Shown one piece after another: positions 17,131-24,892 of a stretch of DNA of 28,990 nucleotides. Under the pieces are notes generated by a model. That model ran no database searches. It was not told the DNA's origin and worked only from the letters and a program-made list of their open reading frames with translations. Origin of the DNA: CAZXMB01 sp964641715 (lineage in GTDB: Bacteria; Desulfobacterota; BSN033; UBA1163); contig CAZXMB010000011.1 in the NCBI GenBank assembly GCA_964641715.1, positions 1 through 28,990 on the forward strand. The letters run 5' to 3'. The translations under genes and the position numbers were made by a program. How positions within the stretch are numbered: position 1 is the stretch's first letter; each line of letters opens with the position of its first letter.

Positions 17131-18642
17131 TCAGGAGATCTGAGTTCCCTTTTTGGGACCTCCGCGGCTCAGACGTTTCCTGAGGAGGGGATAGAACATC
17201 GAAGCTACGGCCAGGACCAGAAAGAATAATGAGATCGGTCTGGTCAGAAACAGGGTCAGGTGGCTATTTGTCATGAGGGCGCGGCTGAAGTTCGATTCAG
17301 CCATAGGGCCGAGAATGACACCGAGAATCATCGGTATTAGGGGGATTTTAAGCTTCGCCATCAGGTATCCGATGACGCCGAAAATGAAGAGCACCCAGAT
17401 GTCAAAGAAACGGTTATGAATTGCAAAAGAACCTACCGAGCATAAAACCAGGATGGAAGGGATCAGGACATAGATGGGAATTCGTGTCAGGCGAACAAAA
17501 ATATGAATGCCGTATAACATCACAGCGAGCATAAAAAAATGGGCCAGCACAAAGGCCACAAAAACGCCGTAGACCAGCTTGGGATGTTCGACAATGAGGA
17601 GCGGACCGGGCTGGATCCCATGAATGATCAGACAGCCCATCATGATTGCGGAGACGGCATCACCCGGCACTCCTAAAGCAATGGTCGGGGTGAGGCCACC
17701 TCCTGCGGTGGCATTATTGGCCGCCTCTGAGGCAATGATGCCATCGGCGATCCCGGTCCCAAACTTTTCCGGATATTTGGAACCTCTGACCGCCTGATCA
17801 TAGGCCAAGATATTTGAGATGCTGGCTCCTGCACCCGGAAGGGCCCCGATGAAGGTGCCGATGAAGGAAGATCGGAAAAGGTTGACAGGCTGGCGCAGAA
17901 TTTCCATGATCACTTTCGAATTCGACCAGGTCAATTTCGCGCCTTTGATCAGCGCCTGACTGACCGCGCTCTTGCTTTCCAATGAAGTCATGAGCTGGGA
18001 AAATGCAAAAAGTCCGATTAAAACAGGCAAAAAAGAGAATCCTCCGGTGAGACCATGGAGGCCAAAATTAAATCTGGGTACCCCGGTCATGGGATCGGTA
18101 CCGAACATCGCCGCTAAAAGTCCAAGGAGTCCTGAGATCATCCCTTTCAGCAGAGATTGGCCGGAAAGGCTGGCAATGACTGTCATTCCGAAGGCGACGA
18201 GGGAGAAAAGCTCCCATGGCCCGAACTTTAAAGCGATATTCGCCAGAGGGGGAGTGAAAAAGATCAAAATAGCCGCACCAATCAGTCCTCCTAAAAAAGA
18301 GGCCCAGGTGCCCAGGGCCAAAGCCCGTCCCGGTTCCCCCTTTTTGGCCATGGTATTGCCATCGAAAACAGTGGCCACAGAGGAAGGGGTTCCAGGAATC
18401 CCGATCAGGATCCCGCTGATCTGTCCTCCTGCCATTCCTCCGACAAATACTCCAATCATGGCACAGAGGCCTTCAAATGAGCTCATCCCAAATGTCAGGG
18501 GTAAAACGAGGGCGGCACCCATGGTCACAGTGAATCCGGGGATCAGACCGACAATGATGCCCCCTATTGTCCCTAAAAGAAGAAGGAACAACGGATAGGG
18601 ATGGAAAACCTCATGAAACCCGGAAGCAAAGAAATCCAGCAT
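17131..18642 (-). CDS. tctA: Tripartite tricarboxylate transporter, large membrane subunit TctA
   Basis: The 503-residue integral membrane protein has about 10-12 hydrophobic segments and forms the transport channel of a TTT system. Family marks are GLIPGFTVTMGAALVLPLTF, the GQISGILIGIPGTPSS loop with a conserved G-I-P-G-T, and its inverted counterpart GALPGAGASISNILAYD. ATG 18642, with a purine-rich AAGGGA upstream, gives a normal N-terminus; ATG 18678 would add 12 residues. It follows tctB closely and precedes ggt. The substrate is set by the partner binding protein, and citrate is only the founding example. Confidence 0.95.
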   Translation of the reverse strand: MLDFFASGFHEVFHPYPLFLLLLGTIGGIIVGLIPGFTVTMGAALVLPLTFGMSSFEGLCAMIGVFVGGMAGGQISGILIGIPGTPSSVATVFDGNTMAKKGEPGRALALGTWASFLGGLIGAAILIFFTPPLANIALKFGPWELFSLVAFGMTVIASLSGQSLLKGMISGLLGLLAAMFGTDPMTGVPRFNFGLHGLTGGFSFLPVLIGLFAFSQLMTSLESKSAVSQALIKGAKLTWSNSKVIMEILRQPVNLFRSSFIGTFIGALPGAGASISNILAYDQAVRGSKYPEKFGTGIADGIIASEAANNATAGGGLTPTIALGVPGDAVSAIMMGCLIIHGIQPGPLLIVEHPKLVYGVFVAFVLAHFFMLAVMLYGIHIFVRLTRIPIYVLIPSILVLCSVGSFAIHNRFFDIWVLFIFGVIGYLMAKLKIPLIPMILGVILGPMAESNFSRALMTNSHLTLFLTRPISLFFLVLAVASMFYPLLRKRLSRGGPKKGTQIS

Positions 18643-18686
18643 CGTCCCTTTTCCCTTAAAAAAAGGCCAATCTTTCATCCGTTCTT

Positions 18687-19178
18687 TTAGAAAAATTGGC
18701 CTTCGGGTAGAACAACATCAAAAAAGGTCATAAACCCATAATACAATCCGAAACTCATGATCAGGGTCGTAATGAAAATGACCAGCAACGAACTCCTTGT
18801 CCGGGGACCGATGAGCCACATCAGCGCGAGAATAAACACAAGGGTCGATATGAGATAACCGGCAAAGTCCATGAGTAGTACATAGCCGAAAAAACAGAGG
18901 AGGGTAAGGATCACCCACTCGTAATGCCTCAGGCTTTTCTTTATCTTTTCTATCCTCTGAGCCGGAGGGGTTTTGACCTCTGCGCTAGCCCGGCGATCTC
19001 TGATGAATTGCTGAAGGATGAGTCCACCCCCTGTAAGAATAAGGAGGATCAGGACGATTTTGGGAAACACAGCAGGGCCTAAAGTCCCGAACATGGGAGG
19101 TGGAAGCAGGTCCGCCTGATAATACATGAATGCACCAAAGCCGATAATGGCCCATCCGATCAATCTATCTTCCTTCAT
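18687..19178 (-). CDS. tctB: Tripartite tricarboxylate transporter, small membrane subunit TctB
   Basis: The 163-residue protein has four hydrophobic segments in the TctB pattern: an N-terminal helix with RLIGWAIIGFGAFMY, a second after the GTLGPAVFPKIV loop, and two or more in the C-terminal half (LLCFFGYVLLMDFAGYLIS and following). TctB is the poorly conserved small membrane partner of TctA. It starts 13 bases after the tctC stop. The position between tctC and tctA confirms the call. Confidence 0.93.
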   Translation of the reverse strand: MKEDRLIGWAIIGFGAFMYYQADLLPPPMFGTLGPAVFPKIVLILLILTGGGLILQQFIRDRRASAEVKTPPAQRIEKIKKSLRHYEWVILTLLCFFGYVLLMDFAGYLISTLVFILALMWLIGPRTRSSLLVIFITTLIMSFGLYYGFMTFFDVVLPEGQFF

Positions 19179-19191
19179 CGCTTTCTTCCAG

Positions 19192-20184
19192 CTATTTCTT
19201 GGGTGCAGGTCCCTTTAAATTGAATTTGACGGCAAGTATATCCAGCCGTTTGAACTCCGTATCGATGTACGACCTGTAACCGGCCTGATCGAGGTATACC
19301 ACATCTGATCCCAGTTCATTGATCTTCTTGGAAAATTCCTGATCTTGAGCGACCTTCTCGAAAACCCTGCTCAACTTCTCGATCACTTCTTTCGGTGTGT
19401 TTAGAGGTGCACTCACCCCTCTATTTACACCAAAAAGCACATCAATTCCCTGTTCTCTCAGAGTGGGCACATCGGGCAGGAGTCGGTGGCGTTTTGGGGT
19501 GGCAATACCTAACGGTTTCAACTTCTTTGTCTGAAAGTACTGCTGTCCAACTGCGGGATTACTTTCACCCAGGTCGATAAATCCGCCAAGAAGCGCGGCC
19601 TGACGCTTGGCGGTGCCTTCATAACCCACGATCTTTAAATCAATACCGGCATGATGTGCGATGTCGAGGGGGAAGAAATGGCTGGTAGAACCCAGGGTCG
19701 CCCCAAAGGTAATCTGCCCCGGTCTTTTCTTGGCCTCAGCCACAACCTCCTTCATATTGCTCCAGGGAGCATCCCCCCTGCCTGCGACCATGGCAGGCGT
19801 GTTGACCAGATTGACAATCGGGATGAAACTTGAATAATCAAAATCAGCCACTCCCACTATCCTCGAGCTAATGACGGACTCATGGGTTGCGGTTAATGTG
19901 TAGCCATCCGGTTTGGCATCCTTGCCCTGACGGGCACCCAGTGTTCCACCGACACCCGGGACGTTGATCACCACCATGGGCTGCCCCAGATATTTTCCGG
20001 CGAAATGGGCCACAACCCTCATGACCGCATCGGTGTCGCCTCCGGCAGCCCATGGTACAATGAGCTTGACCGGCTGGCCTGGATACTCCGCTGCCTGAAG
20101 ACCAGCGCCGCCTATAAGAGCTAAGAAACAGACCAGAACCAAGATTCTCACAGTCGATTTGATCATCCCCCTATTTGCTTCCAT
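19192..20184 (-). CDS. tctC: Tripartite tricarboxylate transporter periplasmic substrate-binding protein (Bug family)
   Basis: The 330-residue periplasmic protein captures the solute and delivers it to TctAB. A Sec signal peptide (VRILVLVCFLALIGGAG) ends near residue 32 at LQAA. The mature part starts YPGQPVKLIVPWAAGGDTDA, the Bug-family hallmark, with VINVPGVGGTLGA and LLPDVPTLREQGIDV further on. Bug proteins often have an Asp in this first loop for amino-acid ligands, and GGDTDA has one, but I cannot assign the ligand. GGGAGGG lies before ATG 20184. It is first in the tct-ggt operon, so a gamma-glutamyl or glutamate-like ligand is a fair guess. Confidence 0.93.
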   Translation of the reverse strand: MEANRGMIKSTVRILVLVCFLALIGGAGLQAAEYPGQPVKLIVPWAAGGDTDAVMRVVAHFAGKYLGQPMVVINVPGVGGTLGARQGKDAKPDGYTLTATHESVISSRIVGVADFDYSSFIPIVNLVNTPAMVAGRGDAPWSNMKEVVAEAKKRPGQITFGATLGSTSHFFPLDIAHHAGIDLKIVGYEGTAKRQAALLGGFIDLGESNPAVGQQYFQTKKLKPLGIATPKRHRLLPDVPTLREQGIDVLFGVNRGVSAPLNTPKEVIEKLSRVFEKVAQDQEFSKKINELGSDVVYLDQAGYRSYIDTEFKRLDILAVKFNLKGPAPKK

Positions 20185-20201
20185 CTTTTGACCCTCCCTT
20201 A

Positions 20202-20217
20202 TTTAGAATTTTCTAAA
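20202..20217. promoter_or_regulatory. Palindrome in the tctC leader, candidate operator
   Basis: TTTAGAA-TT-TTCTAAA is a perfect 7-bp inverted repeat, 18 bases before the tctC start. A minus-strand TTGACA at 20246-20241 could be the -35, but no good -10 lies at the usual spacing. A separate perfect 12-bp palindrome, TATTCATGAATA, is at 20276-20287. Both could bind dimeric regulators of the divergent genes. Confidence 0.4.
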
Positions 20218-20372
20218 CCCTTATCACGAAGATATTCTTTTGTCAATTTTCGAAGTTCAATGTATTATGAACAATTATTCATGAATATTTGAGAGTCCCA
20301 TCTCACCAGAAAATATCTTTTAAGGAATATTCTTTGAAAAAATCAGGGGAGCTATTTCTTGAAAAAAAATGC

Positions 20373-20401
20373 TTGACAACCTTTAGTCGCTCTATTATAA
20401 A
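20373..20401 (+). promoter_or_regulatory. Strong sigma-70-like promoter of the DUF2080-GNAT pair
   Basis: TTGACA at 20373-20378, exactly 17 bases, then TATAAA at 20396-20401. This is the closest match to a consensus promoter seen by eye in the window. It lies 55 bases before the start of the small DUF2080-like gene. Confidence 0.7.
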
Positions 20402-20413
20402 TAGATTGTAATT

Positions 20414-20442
20414 GTTAAATAGTTAATTTGTAATTATTTAAC
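20414..20442 (+). promoter_or_regulatory. Operator-like inverted repeat at the transcription start
   Basis: Arms 20414-20425 and 20431-20442 are complementary at 11 of 12 positions (GTTAAATAGTTA / TAATTATTTAAC) around a 5-base centre. TTGTAATT also repeats directly at 20406 and 20428, 22 bp apart (two helical turns). The site begins about 12 bases after the -10 box, over the expected start of transcription, as for a repressor operator. Confidence 0.55.
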
Positions 20443-20456
20443 CTTTAAGGGAAAAC

Positions 20457-20645
20457 ATGATACAGAAAAAAGAACCTGACCTTGAAACCCTGGTTTCTTC
20501 AATTAGTGTGCACAACAAGTCCAAGTTCGAGGTCTATGGCGAGGAGATGATCGAGAAGGAAGTCAAACAGAGCGGGAACAGCGGTCGGGTCTATCTTCCT
20601 CCGGAATGGGTAGGAAAACATGTCAAAATCATTCGGATTGACTGA
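20457..20645 (+). CDS. DUF2080-like / AbrB-like small protein
   Basis: The 62-residue protein ends with KEVKQSGNSGRVYLPPEWVG and then KHVKIIRID. This matches, from memory, the DUF2080 'transposase-associated' family and the swapped-hairpin AbrB/antitoxin-type fold (GNSGRVYLP resembles the AbrB NSGRI-P core). Such proteins bind DNA as dimers. The N-terminal half is charged and not recognised. AAGGGA lies before ATG 20457. The strong promoter and the operator-like palindrome immediately upstream suggest autoregulation. It is followed after 7 bases by a GNAT acetyltransferase. No transposase is visible. Confidence 0.65.
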   Translation: MIQKKEPDLETLVSSISVHNKSKFEVYGEEMIEKEVKQSGNSGRVYLPPEWVGKHVKIIRID

Positions 20646-20652
20646 GGAGAAG

Positions 20653-21093
20653 ATGGGGAGGGAGATCAAAGTCCGGAAGATTGACGCCGCAGATGTCCCT
20701 CAAATCGTTTCTATCCAGGAATCCATATTACAGAAAAAAATTTCAAAAAAGTGGATTCAAATGGTCCAGGGTCATCTTAAAAAAGAAGAAGCTTTAGGTT
20801 TTGTTGCTTTAAAGGACGGTCAAGTGGCGGGCTTCATCATCGGAGAGATCAAAGGGGAAGGCTTTGGTCTGGAACAAAGCGGTTGGATCGAAGTGGTAGG
20901 GGTGCATCCACGGCAGATGGGAATAGGAATCGGGAGAATCTTAGCTGAAAAACTTTTTTCGTTTTTTAGAAGGGAGGGAATCCGAGATATCCATACCTCT
21001 GTGCGCTGGGATGCCGGTGATATGCTTTCTTTTTTTAAAGCCATTGGTTTTGACCGCTCACCCTTTATCAATCTTAGGAAACATTTGGATTAA
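20653..21093 (+). CDS. GNAT family N-acetyltransferase
   Basis: The 146-residue protein has the GNAT fold: an N-terminal IKVRKIDAADVPQIVSIQ, central beta strands, GWIEVVGVHPRQMGIGIG with the acetyl-CoA pyrophosphate loop R-x-x-G-x-G at residues 87-92, and a C-terminal FFKAIGFDRSPF. It resembles RimI-type protein acetyltransferases in size. ATG 20653, with a GAGGAG box just upstream, is preferred to an upstream ATG at 20620 that overlaps the previous gene. Its target is unknown. The position directly before the reductase operon raises the possibility that it acetylates metabolic enzymes; a role as a toxin paired with the AbrB-like protein is the alternative. Confidence 0.85.
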   Translation: MGREIKVRKIDAADVPQIVSIQESILQKKISKKWIQMVQGHLKKEEALGFVALKDGQVAGFIIGEIKGEGFGLEQSGWIEVVGVHPRQMGIGIGRILAEKLFSFFRREGIRDIHTSVRWDAGDMLSFFKAIGFDRSPFINLRKHLD

Positions 21094-21148
21094 AGCCTGT
21101 TACAACCTGCATGAAATGAAAAAAAAGTTCGAAGAAGTAATTTTTCTC

Positions 21149-21178
21149 TTGAAAAGAAAACAAGAATTTTAGTATAAA
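21149..21178 (+). promoter_or_regulatory. Candidate promoter of the bam-like operon
   Basis: TTGAAA (21149-21154), 18 bases, TATAAA (21173-21178), about 48 bases before the first gene. Each hexamer matches 5 of 6 consensus positions. AAGGGG is the ribosome site before ATG 21226. Confidence 0.5.
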
Positions 21179-21225
21179 AAATTACGTGAAAATATTAACA
21201 AGCTGATACCTAAAGGGGCTAAAAA

Positions 21226-23001
21226 ATGAGGTACGCAGAGACAGGATATAATTTAGAAATTGACCTTTCCCGGGGAGATATTCAGAGGGTTGAAACAGAT
21301 CCGGGATGGACTGAACTTTATCTGGGTGGCCTGGGAACCAACGCCAAGATATTATGGGATCGGGTTCCCCCTGAATTTGAACCCTTTTCCCCTGATAATC
21401 TACTCATCTTCAGCGCCGGCCTTTTAAGTGGTACTCCTGCACCCGGTGCCAATCGAACCATTGTCTCAACCATTTCTCCCCAGACACAGTTAATGGCATT
21501 TTCAATGATGGGGGGGGTTCTTGCCCCGGAATTGAAGTATGCCGGTTATGACAAAGTGGTCCTTCGCGGAAGGTCCCCCAATCCTGTTTATTTGTGGATA
21601 AACAATGATAAAGTTGAAATACGTGATGCCTCTCATTTAAAAGGNNNNNNNNNNNNNNNNNNNNNNNNNNNNNNNNNNNNNNNNNNNNNNNNNNNNNNNN
21701 NNNNNNNNNNNNNNNNNNNNNNNNNNNNNNNNNNNNNNNNNNNNATTAAGAATGTAGAGCCCATTTTCGCCGGGCTTGGGTCACCGCAGGAGATGGCCAT
21801 TATTGATGAGAAGTGGCACACCACGGGTTTCATGTGGGGAAATGCCCGGGTTCGAAGAAAAGATTTTTGGACCAAAGAAATCGAGGAGAAGTGGAGGAAG
21901 ACTCAAGAGGGTGTCCGCGAGCGGTTAATCAGTTGCTATAACTGTCCGATGAAATGCGGGGCACTCATATCTGCCCCGGGAGTTTCAAAATACATGATGA
22001 AATGCTACTCAAAGCTTACCTATACCATGGCCGCCATGTCAGACCTCGATTTTGGTTTTAGAATTGCCCAGCGTGCGACGGAGTACGGAGTGGACGGATA
22101 TTCCGCTCCCCAGGTGATGGCCTTTGCCCTCGAGCTTTACGATGCCGGCATTTTGACGGATCAGGACATGCCAGGAATGCCGTCCGACATCGAGGGGAGA
22201 TTTTACTGGCTACTTGATAGAATCGTCCGGAGAGAGGGAATCGGGGATGTTCTGGCCAATGGAACTTATTGGGCGGCAAAACAGATTGGAAAGGGCGCAG
22301 AGGCCTATGCCCATAATACCATCAAGAAACATGAGCAACTGCCTCTCAAGTTGGGGATGCTCAATCCCATTTATTTCATTATGTATTCCACTGGAGAGAA
22401 GATCAACATTACCCAGATTGAAGGGCAGTTCCCGCAGGAGCCTTTTGCGGCCAGAGAGCAGAGAGAAGAGTTCGTAAAGGATTGGGTCCAGGTTCCTGAT
22501 GAAAAGTTTAAGAAGTATTTTCTGGACTGGGATCCGCGCGGAGAACACTCCAATCCATATTATCCGACCTTTGAGGCCACTTGTGAAATTGTGGACTGGA
22601 TGGAGAGGATGCACTACATTGATGACGCCCTCGGGGTATGTGCCGGCCTATCCTCATTTCCTCTGAAGCCTCCCTATCATATGCACAACTACCCGGCTTT
22701 TATTTCGGCAGCGACCGGAATCGATATGGATGAAGCTGGACTCACGCGAGTTGCCCGGAGGAACCGGACTTTAGTGAGAGCGGTTAATATAAGAAGAGGG
22801 ATGAGGAGAGCCGATGAGAAGCCACCCGAAGACCACTGGAAGAAGAGATTTCCTGAGCTTGAAGCAAAGCTCTTGGACGAATATTACAAATTCAAGGGGT
22901 GGGATCATCAGGGTATTCCTACCAAAGAGTCTTTACAGGAACTTGATCTGGCTTATGTTGCCGAAGACTTTGAACGGAGAGGAATAATAAAAAATGAGTA
23001 A
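21226..23001 (+). CDS. bamB: Tungsten aldehyde:ferredoxin oxidoreductase family subunit, BamB-like (class II benzoyl-CoA reductase active-site subunit), interrupted by gap
   Basis: This is an AOR-family protein with a bis-pterin tungsten site and one 4Fe-4S cluster. BamB reduces benzoyl-CoA to the cyclic dienoyl-CoA without ATP. The N-terminal AOR domain (LGGLGTNAKILWDR, SAGLLSGTPAPGANRT) is followed by the gap, then the cluster ligands C-x2-C-x3-C in CYNCPMKCG and a fourth Cys in DALGVCAGLSSFPLKP. The C-terminal half (REGIGDVLANGTYWAA, EQLPLKLGMLNP, ITQIEGQFPQEP) agrees with my memory of BamB rather than aldehyde-oxidising AORs. The visible frame gives 591 residues including N; BamB has about 650. 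The stop overlaps bamC by 8 bases. Other AOR-Hdr enzymes with different substrates cannot be excluded. Confidence 0.75.
   Translation: MRYAETGYNLEIDLSRGDIQRVETDPGWTELYLGGLGTNAKILWDRVPPEFEPFSPDNLLIFSAGLLSGTPAPGANRTIVSTISPQTQLMAFSMMGGVLAPELKYAGYDKVVLRGRSPNPVYLWINNDKVEIRDASHLKXXXXXXXXXXXXXXXXXXXXXXXXXXXXXXXXXXIKNVEPIFAGLGSPQEMAIIDEKWHTTGFMWGNARVRRKDFWTKEIEEKWRKTQEGVRERLISCYNCPMKCGALISAPGVSKYMMKCYSKLTYTMAAMSDLDFGFRIAQRATEYGVDGYSAPQVMAFALELYDAGILTDQDMPGMPSDIEGRFYWLLDRIVRREGIGDVLANGTYWAAKQIGKGAEAYAHNTIKKHEQLPLKLGMLNPIYFIMYSTGEKINITQIEGQFPQEPFAAREQREEFVKDWVQVPDEKFKKYFLDWDPRGEHSNPYYPTFEATCEIVDWMERMHYIDDALGVCAGLSSFPLKPPYHMHNYPAFISAATGIDMDEAGLTRVARRNRTLVRAVNIRRGMRRADEKPPEDHWKKRFPELEAKLLDEYYKFKGWDHQGIPTKESLQELDLAYVAEDFERRGIIKNE
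21645..21744. other. Assembly gap of 100 N inside the BamB-like gene
   Basis: Exactly 100 N. The sequence on both sides belongs to the same AOR protein. The conserved part of the first AOR domain between DASHLKG and IKNVEPIF, including the expected glycine-rich pterin loop, is missing. The true gap is probably nearer 300 bases than 100. That the two sides remain in the same frame is coincidental. Confidence 0.97.
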
Positions 23002-23533
23002 AGTAAAGAAGAAAGTCAAGGTCATCAAGATCGATCTTGATAAATGTAATGGTTGCCGGGCATGCGAGATGATCTGTTCCGCCTTTCACGCTAAACCGAA
23101 ATATAGCAGCAATAATCCGGCGAGATCCCGTATCCGGCTGATTCGCGAACCCCTCAAGGACATCTATCTTCCCGTATATGCGGGTGAATATACGGGGGCC
23201 GAATGTTCAGGCAGAGACAGATATGTGATCGATGGAAAGGAGTATGACGAGTGTGACTTCTGCAGGGCTTCCTGTCCCTCCAGGGATGTCTTCAAAGAGC
23301 CCGATTCAGGTCTGCCTCTCAAATGCGATATGTGTGAAGACGATCCGCCGCAGGAAAAACCCCTGTGTGTTCAGTGGTGCCTCAATGATGCCCTGACTTA
23401 CGAAGAGAGGGAAGAGGAAGTGGAAGAGGAAGCGAAGCCGCAGGACGTGGAGATAGGGCTGGAGTCCATGGTAGACCAATATGGTTTGCAGAAGGTCATG
23501 GAGACCATTGCCCGAATGGCAAAGAAGGAATAA
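22994..23533 (+). CDS. bamC: 4Fe-4S ferredoxin-like electron-transfer subunit, BamC-like
   Basis: The 179-residue protein is Cys-rich with a DMSO-reductase-B/ferredoxin layout: CNGCRACEMIC near residues 18-28, then CDFCRASCP, CDMCEDDP and CVQWC, enough for about three 4Fe-4S clusters. It has an inserted segment between the first and second clusters and an acidic tail (EEREEEVEEEAKPQ). In class II benzoyl-CoA reductase, BamC is the small partner of BamB in the (BC)2 core and passes electrons to the tungsten subunit. The start overlaps the end of bamB by 8 bases, which favours equimolar synthesis. Length agrees with BamC proteins as I recall them. Confidence 0.8.
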   Translation: MSKVKKKVKVIKIDLDKCNGCRACEMICSAFHAKPKYSSNNPARSRIRLIREPLKDIYLPVYAGEYTGAECSGRDRYVIDGKEYDECDFCRASCPSRDVFKEPDSGLPLKCDMCEDDPPQEKPLCVQWCLNDALTYEEREEEVEEEAKPQDVEIGLESMVDQYGLQKVMETIARMAKKE

Positions 23534-23556
23534 AAGAGATTTCTGGAAAAGCCCAA

Positions 23557-23591
23557 AATCTCTGTAATCATATTTTAGAATCTCTGTAATC
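23557..23591 (+). repeat. Two copies of AATCTCTGTAATC, 22 bp apart, in the bamC-bamD gap
   Basis: Identical 13-mers at 23557-23569 and 23579-23591. The same motif with small changes recurs in the bamD-bamE gap and, inverted, after bamF. The gap otherwise holds only the bamD ribosome site region. Confidence 0.7.
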
Positions 23592-23617
23592 GCAAAAGAA
23601 GAGGATTGAAAAAGAGT

Positions 23618-24772
23618 ATGGAGACTGTGCCCTTAGCTCCCTTTAAAGATGTCATCGAGGGCCTCAAAGAGGCGGGTGGAGAAGCCTTCAAATTCTGCTA
23701 TCAATGCGGAAAGTGTGAAACGGTTTGCCCCTGGAATCGTGTAAGAAAATATTTTGTTCGCAGGATGATCCATCAGGCACAATTAGGCGTGGTCCCTTTC
23801 GAGTCCGAAGACTTATGGCTCTGTGCCACCTGCCGCAATTGTGTCGGGCGGTGCCCCCGGGGCGTTGAAATAATCGACGTGGTGAGGGCGATGCGCAGGT
23901 TGTTGGTGCCGGACGGTGTCGTCCCTGCGAGCATCCCGAATCTCCGGGGTGTCATGACAAGCATCGCCAGTGTGGGTAATCCCTTCCGGCAGGAGAAGGA
24001 CAGGGCTGATTGGGCAGAAGGCCTGTCTGTAAAAGCATTCACCGAGGGGACAGAGACTTTATATTTCCCCTGCTGTTATCCCAGTTATGACCCGAGATTA
24101 AAGAAGGTAGCTCAAGCCACGGCCAATATCCTTAACAGGGCAGGGGTAGATTTCGGGATACTGGGTTCAAAGGAGAATTGCTGTGGCGAGAGTGTTCGCA
24201 AAGCGGGCAATGAGGAACTGTTCAAACGCCTGGCCAGAGAAAACATCAAGACCTTTATCGAAAACGGGGTGAAGAAAATCGTCGCTTCTTCCCCTCATTG
24301 CTACCACACCTTCAAGAATGAGTATCCCGAATTTAAAGTTAACTTTGAAGTGGTCCATGTCTCCCAATATTTATTCCGGCTCATTCAGGAGGGAAGACTT
24401 AAACCCATTAAGGAGTATGGGAAGAAAGTGACGTATCATGACCCGTGTTACCTGGGTCGGCATAATGGTATCTATGAGGAACCCCGAGAGATCCTGAAGA
24501 GGATACCCGGTTTGGAACTGGTTGAGATGGCCAATTCCCGGGAAGATAGTCTCTGCTGCGGAATGGGCGGAGGCAGGATCTGGATGGAAACGGCAAAAGG
24601 TGAAAGATTCTCAACTCTCAGATTGGAACAGGCGATCGGGATTGGGGCTGAGGTGCTGGTCACTTCCTGCCCGTATTGCATCACCCAGTTCGAGGATAGC
24701 AGGTTAACGCTGAAGGAGAGTGAAGTCATACAGATTAAGGACATCACGGAGATTCTCCAGGAAGTGATTTAA
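23618..24772 (+). CDS. bamD: Heterodisulfide-reductase-like HdrC-HdrB fusion, BamD-like
   Basis: The 384-residue protein has an HdrC-type ferredoxin domain with two C-x2-C-x2-C-x3-C clusters (Cys 27/30/33/37 and 69/72/75/79). It is followed by two CCG domains of the HdrB type, with Cys pairs at about 152-153, 188-189 and 313-314 and single Cys at 228, 277, 351 and 354. CCG domains of this type bind noncubane 4Fe-4S clusters in HdrB. Here it would pass electrons between the HdrA-like protein and the BamBC core or an acceptor. ATG 23618 is chosen; an in-frame TTG 12 bases upstream has the ribosome site too close. It lies 84 bases after bamC, across a repeat pair. Confidence 0.85.
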   Translation: METVPLAPFKDVIEGLKEAGGEAFKFCYQCGKCETVCPWNRVRKYFVRRMIHQAQLGVVPFESEDLWLCATCRNCVGRCPRGVEIIDVVRAMRRLLVPDGVVPASIPNLRGVMTSIASVGNPFRQEKDRADWAEGLSVKAFTEGTETLYFPCCYPSYDPRLKKVAQATANILNRAGVDFGILGSKENCCGESVRKAGNEELFKRLARENIKTFIENGVKKIVASSPHCYHTFKNEYPEFKVNFEVVHVSQYLFRLIQEGRLKPIKEYGKKVTYHDPCYLGRHNGIYEEPREILKRIPGLELVEMANSREDSLCCGMGGGRIWMETAKGERFSTLRLEQAIGIGAEVLVTSCPYCITQFEDSRLTLKESEVIQIKDITEILQEVI

Positions 24773-24812
24773 GGAGATTACGGCGATTACGGAACGATGA
24801 CAGCGATTAAAG

Positions 24813-24870
24813 AATCTGTGTGATCGTCTTTTGAAATCTCTGTAATCAGTTTTTTGAAATCTGTGTAATC
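24813..24870 (+). repeat. Three copies of an AATCTSTGTRATC motif, 22-23 bp apart, in the bamD-bamE gap
   Basis: Copies at 24813-24825, 24835-24847 and 24858-24870 differ at one or two positions. GATTAC words in the opposite sense precede them (24775-24790), so the region can partly fold. It lies directly upstream of the ribosome site AAGGA of the HdrA-like gene. Confidence 0.7.
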
Positions 24871-24892
24871 CTTTTCTCAAGGACATAGACAA

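Noticed and set aside
17972..18598. Plus-strand 208-residue open frame opposite tctA
   Set aside because: It mirrors the tctA codons, is rich in Pro/Lys/Arg without family motifs, and lies wholly inside a well-supported gene.
20457..20645. Mobile element inferred from the 'transposase-associated' family name
   Set aside because: No transposase, terminal repeats or target duplication are visible; the family name alone is not evidence of a transposon.
23557..24870. CRISPR array
   Set aside because: Repeats are only 13 bp with 8-10 bp between them, few in number, variable, and no cas genes are present.
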